From Ilumatobacteraceae bacterium (GTDB taxonomy: Bacteria; Actinomycetota; Acidimicrobiia; Acidimicrobiales; Ilumatobacteraceae): 10,875 nt of DNA. The notes below the pieces were generated by a model. The model was not told the DNA's origin. It worked only from the letters and a program-made list of their open reading frames with translations, and made no database searches. Positions 5,927-10,875 of this stretch are shown piece by piece (position 1 is the first letter of the stretch; each line of letters begins with the position of its first letter). Location of the stretch: assembly GCA_025456105.1 (NCBI GenBank), contig JALOLG010000018.1, forward strand, positions 1-10,875, read 5' to 3'. Position numbers and translations under genes: made by a program.

Positions 5927-6646
5927 GTGGGACGAGACGACGGCGCCAGCCCGCGCGCCGAGCCCCCGCGGCTCGAGCCGCCGACGGCGCCCTCGCGGCT
6001 CGACGTGCTGAAGGCGCTGGGCGACAACACCCGCTACGCGATCTACCTCGAGCTCGCCCGTGCGGTGCGCCCGCTCACCACCGCCGAGGTGTCCGAGACG
6101 CTCCAGCTCCACCCCAACACCGTGCGCCCGCACCTCGAGCGCATGCGCGACGTCGGCCTCGTGGAGATGACGGTCGACGGGCGCGGCGACGTCGGCCGGC
6201 CGCAGCACCGCTATGCGCTCGCCGCCGACGCGCCCTCGCTCGGGCTCGAGCCACCGCTCATGCCGCTGCTCGCGGGCATGGTGCTGGCCATGGCCGACCG
6301 GATGGGTGCGGGGCCCGACGACGCCGAGGCCGTCGGCGCACAGGAGGGTCGGCGCCGCGCGACCCGGTTCGCGGCGGCGCCGTCGAGCCTGGAGGCGCTC
6401 GTGTCCGACCTCGACCTGCTCGGGTTCGACCCCGTGGTCACCGACGGCGACGCCGACGACACGGCGATCGTGGCCTTCGCGCACTGCCCGTTCGCCGACC
6501 TGGCGGCCGACCACCCGGCACTCGTGTGCGGCCTGCACCGTGGGCTCGTCGGCGGGTTCCTGGCCGAGATGGGCGACACCGACGTCGCCGAGTTCTGCAC
6601 CCTGGTCGACCGCACGCCCTGTCAGGTGGCGGTCCGGTCGCGCTAG
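5927..6646 (+). CDS. SufR-like winged-helix regulator with Fe-S cysteines
   Basis: A 239-residue regulator. Residues 24-100 form an ArsR/SufR-type winged helix: LDVLKALGDNTRYAIYLEL, a recognition helix around HPNTVRPHLERM, and the wing GRPQHRYAL (90-98). The C-terminal half has four cysteines, Cys187, Cys201, Cys224 and Cys232 (C-x13-C-x22-C-x7-C), in the order seen in SufR-type proteins that sense Fe-S status through a bound cluster. The GTG at 5927 is chosen from the TAATCT box 6 bases upstream. It sits between mrp (divergent) and an A-type Fe-S carrier (downstream), so control of Fe-S assembly, and of itself, is likely. It could instead sense another ligand; cluster binding is inferred from the cysteine pattern. 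The stop TAG is also the first part of the next gene's -10. Confidence 0.82.
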   Translation: MGRDDGASPRAEPPRLEPPTAPSRLDVLKALGDNTRYAIYLELARAVRPLTTAEVSETLQLHPNTVRPHLERMRDVGLVEMTVDGRGDVGRPQHRYALAADAPSLGLEPPLMPLLAGMVLAMADRMGAGPDDAEAVGAQEGRRRATRFAAAPSSLEALVSDLDLLGFDPVVTDGDADDTAIVAFAHCPFADLAADHPALVCGLHRGLVGGFLAEMGDTDVAEFCTLVDRTPCQVAVRSR

Positions 6647-6670
6647 CATTTCCACTACCGAGACAGGAGG
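6644..6670 (+). promoter_or_regulatory. Promoter and ribosome site of the A-type carrier
   Basis: TAGCAT (6644-6649) overlaps the regulator's stop codon and could act as a -10 box. The strong Shine-Dalgarno AGGAGG is at 6665-6670, 11 bases before ATG 6682. This gives a short leader, unlike the leaderless neighbours. The carrier may also be read through from the regulator promoter. Confidence 0.45.
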
Positions 6671-6681
6671 AATACCCCGAG

Positions 6682-7005
6682 ATGATCACCCTCACCGACA
6701 CCGCCGCCTCGAAGGTCCGTGAGCTGCTCGACGCCGAGGGCGCGAGCGACCTGGCCCTGCGCGTCGCCGTGCGGCCGGGCGGGTGCAGCGGGTTCTCCTA
6801 CGAGATGTTCTTCGACGGCGACATCGCCGCCGACGACGAGACCGCCGAGTTCGCCGGCGCCGTGAAGGTGGTCGTCGACCCGGCGTCGTCGCAGCTGCTG
6901 CAGGGCGCCACCCTCGACTACAAGGACGGCCTCGAGCAGTCCGGGTTCTCCATCACGAACCCCAACGCCACCCGCACCTGCGGCTGCGGCCAGTCGTTCA
7001 GCTGA
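6682..7005 (+). CDS. erpA: A-type iron-sulfur carrier (ErpA/IscA/SufA family)
   Basis: A 107-residue HesB/IscA-fold protein that delivers Fe-S clusters to target enzymes. The three conserved cysteines are Cys35 in RPGGCSGF, and Cys100 and Cys102 in the C-terminal CGCGQSF. The length is normal for the family. ATG 6682 is set by the AGGAGG 11 bases upstream; the frame runs open upstream but that part overlaps the regulator gene and is not family-like. It follows the SufR-like gene by 35 bases on the same strand. Family membership is certain; the ErpA label, as against SufA or IscA, is only a best choice. Confidence 0.93.
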   Translation: MITLTDTAASKVRELLDAEGASDLALRVAVRPGGCSGFSYEMFFDGDIAADDETAEFAGAVKVVVDPASSQLLQGATLDYKDGLEQSGFSITNPNATRTCGCGQSFS

Positions 7006-7024
7006 CGCCCGGCCGGGCCCGGCG
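7006..7024. repeat. GC-only palindromic stretch after the A-type carrier
   Basis: GCCCGGCCGGGC (7007-7018) is a perfect palindrome, overlapped by CGGGCCCG (7014-7021). A weak imperfect hairpin can be drawn for the whole stretch. There is no T-tract. It lies right after the carrier stop and might slow or end transcription before the ridA promoter. Confidence 0.25.
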
Positions 7025-7034
7025 ACAGGTCGGC

Positions 7035-7040
7035 TAGCGT
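7035..7040 (+). promoter_or_regulatory. -10 box (TAGCGT) for ridA
   Basis: TAGCGT ends 8 bases before ATG 7049, so ridA should have its own leaderless transcript although it follows the carrier gene by only 43 bases. No Shine-Dalgarno is seen. Confidence 0.55.
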
Positions 7041-7048
7041 CCCGGCGC

Positions 7049-7396
7049 ATGAAGCCCCTCGGCCCCTACACGCCGGTCGTGCGCGCCGGCGACTTCGTGA
7101 TCGTCTCCGGCCAGGGTGGGATGCGCGATGGCGCGCTCGTCGAGGGCGGCGTCGGTCCCCAGACCACCCAGACCGTCGCGAACATCGAGGCCCGCCTCGC
7201 CGAGGCCGGCGCCACCCTCGCCGACGTGGTGAAGACGATGTGCTTCCTCACCGACATGGGCGAGTTCGCCACCTTCAACGAGGCCTACGCCGCGGCGTTC
7301 GGCGACCACCGCCCGGCCCGATCCACCGTCGAGGTGTCGGCCCTGCCCGGCGGGTTCGAGGTCGAGATCGAGGCCTGGGCCTACAAGCCGGCCTGA
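7049..7396 (+). CDS. ridA: RidA/YjgF-family enamine/imine deaminase
   Basis: A 115-residue RidA-family protein. RidA hydrolyses reactive 2-aminoacrylate-type enamines and imines released by PLP enzymes to the keto acid and ammonia. The family signature is RPARSTVEVSALPGGFEVEIEA (88-109), with Arg91 matching the substrate-carboxylate arginine (Arg105 of E. coli RidA) and Glu107 matching Glu120. The residue at the Cys107 position of E. coli is Thr93, as in many paralogues. ATG 7049 follows TAGCGT by 8 bases. The last 16 bases overlap the end of the converging membrane protein gene. Confidence 0.9.
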   Translation: MKPLGPYTPVVRAGDFVIVSGQGGMRDGALVEGGVGPQTTQTVANIEARLAEAGATLADVVKTMCFLTDMGEFATFNEAYAAAFGDHRPARSTVEVSALPGGFEVEIEAWAYKPA

Positions 7397-8553
7397 GCCG
7401 GTGCCGCCGCGGTGGCGTCGAACGCCGCCCGGCTGCTCGCCCGCCGCACCGTGTACTCGTCGTAGAGCACCACGATCAGGGCGATGATGACCGCGAACAG
7501 CGTGACGTCGCGCAGCGTGACGGCGCCCAGGTCGCCGGCGAACAGCCCGGCGAAGAGCCACATCGCCCCGTAGTTCACGAGCAGCGTCACGAACCACTGC
7601 GCGCCCACCGACCGGCGGGAGTGCCCGAGTCGGCGCCGCCAGGCGCCGAAGCCGGCGTTGACCACGACGGTGAGCGCGGCGATGAGGAACACCGACAGGT
7701 TGCGCGCCTCGGCGGCGTTGGGAAAGACGCGGTAGAAGATCACGCTGACGAGGCCGACCAGGACCACCTTCTCGACGAGGTGGCGGCCGAAGAGCGGCAC
7801 GTCGACCGGCGGGCTGGCGGGCACCCAGCCGATGCGACGGTTGACGGCGTCCGCGCTCAGGGTGAAGCGCCAGTCGGGCGTCGGCACCCGGTGGCGCAGG
7901 CGCCACCAGGCGATCGCGGCGGCGATCACGACGAGGGCGATCAGGCCGACGAACCAGAGGTTCTGGGAGATCGCGTCGGCCCACGAGGTGTCGACGGACA
8001 CGCCGAACACGTCCTCTTTCATGAAGTCGGTGAAGTCGAGCTGGGCCACGTGGATCCACCACTCCTGCGGGAGCTTCACGAAGATCCAGATGACCGCTGC
8101 GGTCACGATCAGGCCGCGCTCGGAGATCCGGTCGGGCCGGTAGCGGGTGCGCACCGCTTCGATGGCGATGAACCAGTACTCGAACGTGTTGGGGAACACC
8201 ATCAGCAGCCAGCGCTCACCGCTCAGCTCGAACGCCACCACGCCGACGAGCCGGTAGTACCAGAGGAACATCGCGACGTGCAGCGCGCCGTCGCGCGGCC
8301 AGTTGCGGACGACCGAGAGGTAGGCGACCGTCAGGTAGTAGATGTCGAGCGCCTTGTCGTACGACTGGTAGCCGTCGAGGTTGATGTCGGTGAGCTGCTG
8401 GAAGATCGTCTGGTCGGCGGCGTCGATGACCAGGCAGGCGAGGATCGCCGGCAGCGGGAACCTCGGGATCAGCAGCGGCACCAGGAACCGGGCGCCCACC
8501 ACGACGACGACCACCACCGCGTCCTCGGCGGACATGGCGGCCAGCACGGACAT
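7381..8553 (-). CDS. Multi-pass membrane protein of unknown function
   Basis: A 390-residue integral membrane protein that I do not recognise beyond a resemblance to uncharacterised actinobacterial membrane proteins. About nine or ten hydrophobic segments can be drawn (near 11-28, 33-46, 68-82, 92-108, 114-132, 147-160, 198-217, 262-275, 286-303, 318-338 and 348-365; some may not cross). Polar clusters between or inside them look conserved in style: DAADQTIFQ (44-52), GYQSYDKALDIYYL (61-74), FPNTFEYWFI (120-129) and KLPQEWWIHV (160-169). A loop of about 45 residues (218-262) is probably cytoplasmic. ATG 8553 is chosen because TAGCGT lies 8 bases upstream; ATG 8535 is an alternative. Residues 13-19 are seven valines. 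It is divergent from tag and converges on ridA with a 16-base overlap. Confidence 0.85.
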   Translation of the reverse strand: MSVLAAMSAEDAVVVVVVVGARFLVPLLIPRFPLPAILACLVIDAADQTIFQQLTDINLDGYQSYDKALDIYYLTVAYLSVVRNWPRDGALHVAMFLWYYRLVGVVAFELSGERWLLMVFPNTFEYWFIAIEAVRTRYRPDRISERGLIVTAAVIWIFVKLPQEWWIHVAQLDFTDFMKEDVFGVSVDTSWADAISQNLWFVGLIALVVIAAAIAWWRLRHRVPTPDWRFTLSADAVNRRIGWVPASPPVDVPLFGRHLVEKVVLVGLVSVIFYRVFPNAAEARNLSVFLIAALTVVVNAGFGAWRRRLGHSRRSVGAQWFVTLLVNYGAMWLFAGLFAGDLGAVTLRDVTLFAVIIALIVVLYDEYTVRRASSRAAFDATAAAPAQAGL

Positions 8554-8561
8554 GGTCGGCG

Positions 8562-8567
8562 ACGCTA
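8562..8567 (-). promoter_or_regulatory. -10 box (TAGCGT) for the membrane protein gene
   Basis: TAGCGT on the minus strand ends 8 bases before ATG 8553, the same hexamer and spacing as at ridA. It supports the upstream of the two possible starts. Confidence 0.55.
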
Positions 8568-8585
8568 GTGCTCGTGCCCCGGAGC

Positions 8586-8598
8586 GACCGGTACGGTC
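8586..8598. repeat. Short dyad over the tag -10 box
   Basis: GACCG-GTA-CGGTC is a perfect 5-bp inverted repeat that contains the tag -10 box. Its arms are the same pentamers as in the mrp/regulator dyad but in the opposite order, so a common binding protein is doubtful. Chance is a real alternative, since GACCG is frequent in this DNA. Confidence 0.25.
8592..8597 (+). promoter_or_regulatory. -10 box (TACGGT) for tag
   Basis: TACGGT ends 7 bases before GTG 8605, again predicting a leaderless transcript. The divergent -10 for the membrane protein is 24 bases away. Confidence 0.5.
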
Positions 8599-8604
8599 AC
8601 TCCG

Positions 8605-9192
8605 GTGTCCGACGTCGTCGACGGGTTGGTGCGATGTGACTGGTGCCTGGGTGCGCCCGAGTACGTGGCGTACCACGACGAGGTGTGGGGCGTCCCCGAG
8701 CGCGACGAGCGGGCGCTGTTCGAGCTCCTGATCCTGGAAGGCGCCCAGGCGGGGCTCTCGTGGCTCACGATCCTGCGCAAGATCCCCGGCTACCGCGCCG
8801 CGTTCGCCGGCTTCGACCCGGTCGCGGTCGCCGGGTTCGGGCCGGCCGACATCGAGCGCTGCCTCGCGGACCCGGGCATCGTCCGCAACCGAGCCATGGT
8901 CGAATCCACCGTCGGCAACGCCCGTGCCTGGCTCGAGCTCGACGACCCGGTCGGCCTCCTCTGGTCGTTCGTCGACGGCACGCCCCGCCAGCACTCCTAC
9001 CGCACGCTGGCGGAGCTGCCCGCCGAGACCGACGAGTCGCAGGCGATGAGCCGCGAGCTGAAGCGGCGCGGATTCCGGTTCGTCGGCCCGACCATCTGCT
9101 ACGCCTTCATGCAGGCGGCGGGCATGGTCAACGACCACCTCGTCGGCTGCCACCGCCACCGGGAGTGCGCCCGCCTCGGGGCCGCCGGGTAA
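8605..9192 (+). CDS. tag: DNA-3-methyladenine glycosylase I (Tag)
   Basis: A 195-residue base-excision repair enzyme that removes 3-methyladenine from alkylated DNA. Family motifs run through the protein: RCDWC (10-14), YVAYHDEVWGVP (20-31), LILEGAQAGLSWLTILRK (42-59), RNRAMVEST (94-102), GFRFVGPTICYAFMQAAGMVNDHLVGC (156-182). The structural zinc ligands of E. coli Tag (Cys4, His17, His175, Cys179) map to Cys11, His24, His178 and Cys182, all present. The base-pocket residues map to Tyr23, Glu45 and Trp53. The GTG start follows TACGGT by 7 bases. The stop TAA is also part of the next gene's -10 box. Confidence 0.95.
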   Translation: MSDVVDGLVRCDWCLGAPEYVAYHDEVWGVPERDERALFELLILEGAQAGLSWLTILRKIPGYRAAFAGFDPVAVAGFGPADIERCLADPGIVRNRAMVESTVGNARAWLELDDPVGLLWSFVDGTPRQHSYRTLAELPAETDESQAMSRELKRRGFRFVGPTICYAFMQAAGMVNDHLVGCHRHRECARLGAAG

Positions 9193-9195
9193 CGT
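9190..9195 (+). promoter_or_regulatory. -10 box (TAACGT) for the small membrane protein operon
   Basis: TAACGT overlaps the tag stop codon and ends 6 bases before ATG 9202. It supports the small reading frame that follows being a real, leaderless gene. Confidence 0.5.
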
Positions 9196-9201
9196 GCGGC
9201 C

Positions 9202-9357
9202 ATGGCCGGACCGATCGCGATCGTCATCGTGCTCCTCCTGATCCCGGTGCTCGTGCTCATGGGCGGGGCGATCGCCTCGGCGGTGCTGGGGCACTTCTTC
9301 GTGCGCGACGCCGAGGCCCGCCACGAGGGCAGCGAGCTGATCGAGCTCAACCGCTGA
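9202..9357 (+). CDS. 51-residue single-pass membrane protein, unknown function
   Basis: A 51-residue frame from ATG 9202 to TGA 9355-9357. Residues 5-33 are strongly hydrophobic (alternating Ile, Val and Leu, then GGAIASAVLG), giving one membrane helix. The last 18 residues are charged and polar (RDAEARHEGSELIELNR) and probably cytoplasmic. I do not recognise the family. Support for it being real is a TAACGT box 6 bases before the ATG, a protein-like membrane pattern, and exact filling of the space between tag and the decarboxylase, which starts 11 bases after its stop. It may help assemble or regulate a membrane partner, but nothing in the sequence says which. Confidence 0.65.
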   Translation: MAGPIAIVIVLLLIPVLVLMGGAIASAVLGHFFVRDAEARHEGSELIELNR

Positions 9358-9368
9358 CGCGGGGCGAG

Positions 9369-10751
9369 ATGCACCGCGTCGACGCGTCGACCGAGGTCCT
9401 CACGCAGGCGATCCTCCGGTACGCCGTCGACCGCATCCGCCTCGACCCACCGCCGCTCGACCACCCCCGCACGCCCGCCGAGCTGCGGGCGATGGCCGGT
9501 CGCACCGTCACCGCGCAGGGCATCGGCGGCCTCGAGGCGCTGCGCGTGTTCGCCGACGTGCTCGCCCCGGCGTGCATCTCCGTCGACCACCCGCGGTTCC
9601 TCTCGTTCGTGCCGGCGGCGCCCACCGAGGCCGCGGTGCTGTTCGACCTGGTCGTCGGCGCCTCGAGCGTCTACGCCGGATCGTGGCTGGAGGGTGCCGG
9701 CGCGGTCTTCGCCGAGAACGAGGCACTGCGCTGGCTCGCCGACCTCGCCGGGCTGCCGGCCACGTCGGGCGGGGTGTTCGTGAGCGGCGGCACGGCCGGC
9801 AACCTGAGCGCCCTGATCGCCGCCCGGTGGCGCTGGCGCACCCTCGCCGGCGGTCGCCACGACCGCACGCGCGGCCTGGTGCTGGCGTCGGCGGGCGCTC
9901 ACTCCTCGGTGGCCCAGGCCACGCGGGTGCTCGACGCCGACGTCGTCACCGTGCCCGCCGACGCCGAGGGCCGCATGCGCGGCGCCGATCTCGACGCCCT
10001 CGTCGCCGAACTGCCGCCCGACGACCTCGACCGCTGCTTCGCGGTGGTCGCCACGTCGGGCACCACCAACGCTGGGGTGATCGACGACCTCGCGGCGGCG
10101 GCTGACGCTGCCGCCCGCCTCGGCTGCTGGTTCCACGTCGACGGCGCGTACGGCGGTGCCGCGCTCGCAGCACCCAGCGTGCGTCCCCGGTTCGCCGGCA
10201 TCGAGCGGGCCGACTCGTTCATCGTCGACCCGCACAAGTGGCTGTTCGGGCCGTTCGACTCCTGCGCCCTGCTCTACCGCGACCCGTCGGTGGCCCGGGC
10301 CGCGCACACCCAGCACGCCGAGTACCTCGACGTGCTGCACTCGCCCGACGACGAGCCGTGGAACCCGAGCGACTACGCGCACCACCTGTCGCGGCGGGCG
10401 CGTGGGCTGCCGCTGTGGTTCAGCCTCGCCACCCACGGCACCGCGGCCTATGCCGAGGCGGTCGAGACCACGCTGCGCACCGCCGCCGAGGCGGCCGACC
10501 TGATCGACGCGGCCGCCCACCTCGAGCTGGTGATGCGGCCCGAGCTGTCGGTGGTGATCTTCCGGCGGCGTGGCTGGACGGCCGCGCAGTACCAGGCCTG
10601 GAGCGACGCCGAGCTGCAGGCCGGCCGCTCGTTCGTGGTGCCCACGTCGTGGGGCGGTGCGCCGGCGCTGCGCATCTGCATCGTCAACCCACGCACCACG
10701 GCCGACGACATCGCCCTCATCGTCGACTCGCTCGCCACGGACCCGGCATGA
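9369..10751 (+). CDS. Group II PLP-dependent decarboxylase
   Basis: A 460-residue cytoplasmic enzyme of the aromatic-L-amino-acid/glutamate/diaminobutyrate decarboxylase group (fold type I). Motifs in order: HPRFLSF (74-80), a GSWLEGAGAVFAENEAL segment (104-120), the PLP phosphate loop VSGGTAGNLSAL (138-149), AHSS with His178 expected to stack on PLP, VATSGTTNAG (227-236), FHVDGAYGG with Asp258, and SFIVDPHKWLF where Lys290 forms the Schiff base. The C-terminal small domain ends with LRICIVNPRTTADDI. The length is normal. The start is ATG 9369, preceded by the purine-rich GGGGCGAG and 11 bases after the small gene. Its stop overlaps the next start (ATGA). The substrate is not visible; such enzymes make amines from Tyr, Trp, Phe, Glu or diaminobutyrate. 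Confidence 0.9.
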   Translation: MHRVDASTEVLTQAILRYAVDRIRLDPPPLDHPRTPAELRAMAGRTVTAQGIGGLEALRVFADVLAPACISVDHPRFLSFVPAAPTEAAVLFDLVVGASSVYAGSWLEGAGAVFAENEALRWLADLAGLPATSGGVFVSGGTAGNLSALIAARWRWRTLAGGRHDRTRGLVLASAGAHSSVAQATRVLDADVVTVPADAEGRMRGADLDALVAELPPDDLDRCFAVVATSGTTNAGVIDDLAAAADAAARLGCWFHVDGAYGGAALAAPSVRPRFAGIERADSFIVDPHKWLFGPFDSCALLYRDPSVARAAHTQHAEYLDVLHSPDDEPWNPSDYAHHLSRRARGLPLWFSLATHGTAAYAEAVETTLRTAAEAADLIDAAAHLELVMRPELSVVIFRRRGWTAAQYQAWSDAELQAGRSFVVPTSWGGAPALRICIVNPRTTADDIALIVDSLATDPA

Positions 10752-10875
10752 CCGACCTGGCCCCGACCACTGCGGACCTCGTGGTGGCGCACGCCTGGTG
10801 CGTGGCGACGATGGACGGGCAGCGCACCGAGCTCGACGACGGCTGGGTGGCCGTCACCGACGGGCTCGTCAGCGG
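10748..10875 (+). CDS. Amidohydrolase-like protein, N-terminal fragment
   Basis: Only 42 codons are in view. ATG 10748 overlaps the decarboxylase stop (ATGA), so the two are coupled. The pattern DLVVAHAWCVATMD, then LDDGWVAVTDGLVSG, is the beta-strand opening of metal-dependent amidohydrolases (8-oxoguanine deaminase, chlorohydrolase or cytosine-deaminase-like group). The metal-binding HxH motif would lie beyond the window, so activity and subfamily cannot be judged. The gene continues past the right edge. Confidence 0.65.
   Translation, partial: MTDLAPTTADLVVAHAWCVATMDGQRTELDDGWVAVTDGLVS

Noticed and set aside
6526..6681. Upstream in-frame extension of the A-type carrier
   Set aside because: It overlaps the regulator gene and is Arg-rich without family similarity. 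AGGAGG at 6665 marks ATG 6682 as the start.
7240..8568. A 442-residue plus-strand open frame opposite the membrane protein gene
   Set aside because: It is rich in His, Asp, Glu and Arg, as expected when a hydrophobic gene is read on the opposite strand. No start signal or family motif is seen.
7049..10751. RidA as a dedicated partner of the PLP decarboxylase
   Set aside because: RidA deals with by-products of PLP enzymes, but the two genes are about 2 kb apart with a minus-strand gene and tag between them and separate promoters. There is no support beyond general proximity.
1..10875. A defence island, phage remnant, mobile element, CRISPR array or biosynthetic gene cluster
   Set aside because: Every gene recognised is a housekeeping or small-molecule gene. 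I found no transposase, integrase, toxin, nuclease pair, direct repeat array or sharp composition change.

Overview
This is a gene-dense, GC-rich stretch (GTG starts are common and G/C dominates third codon positions) from an actinomycete. The WhiB-family gene at the left edge, the actinobacterial type of Mrp, and the many start codons lying a few bases after a TAnnnT box fit Actinomycetota. Acidimicrobiia (Ilumatobacter/Iamia-like) is my best guess, but it is an inference from gene style, not a database result. I see no rRNA, tRNA, CRISPR, transposase, integrase or phage gene. No gap between genes exceeds about 80 bases.

Layout, left to right: the end of a WhiB-family Fe-S regulator (+, cut by the window edge); a membrane-anchored thioredoxin-like protein with a CPPC site, coupled to a CcdA-type electron carrier (+); a LysE/RhtB exporter (-) whose end overlaps that of ccdA; a 4-hydroxybutyrate/acetate-type CoA-transferase (-); and, divergent from it, a NUDT19-like Nudix hydrolase (+). 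Next come Mrp/ApbC (-), converging on the Nudix gene; a SufR-like winged-helix regulator with four C-terminal cysteines (+), divergent from mrp; an A-type Fe-S carrier (+); and RidA (+). The last part holds a multi-pass membrane protein of unknown function (-) converging on ridA; 3-methyladenine DNA glycosylase I (+); a 51-residue membrane protein (+); a group II PLP-dependent decarboxylase (+); and the first 42 codons of an amidohydrolase-like gene (+), cut by the right edge.

Two themes stand out. First, iron-sulfur and thiol biology: WhiB, the thioredoxin/CcdA pair, Mrp, the SufR-like regulator and the A-type carrier are all here. The core is mrp <-> regulator -> carrier, with a dyad symmetry exactly between the two divergent promoters. 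Second, the promoters are unusually readable. At nine genes a TAnnnT -10 box lies only 6-9 bases before the start codon, which predicts leaderless mRNAs. Genes inside operons use overlapping stop/start codons or lie close behind the previous gene, and the carrier has a classical AGGAGG site. I did not find a clearly new biological system. The best leads are the Fe-S regulatory island, the unknown membrane protein, and the small membrane protein/decarboxylase/amidohydrolase operon.
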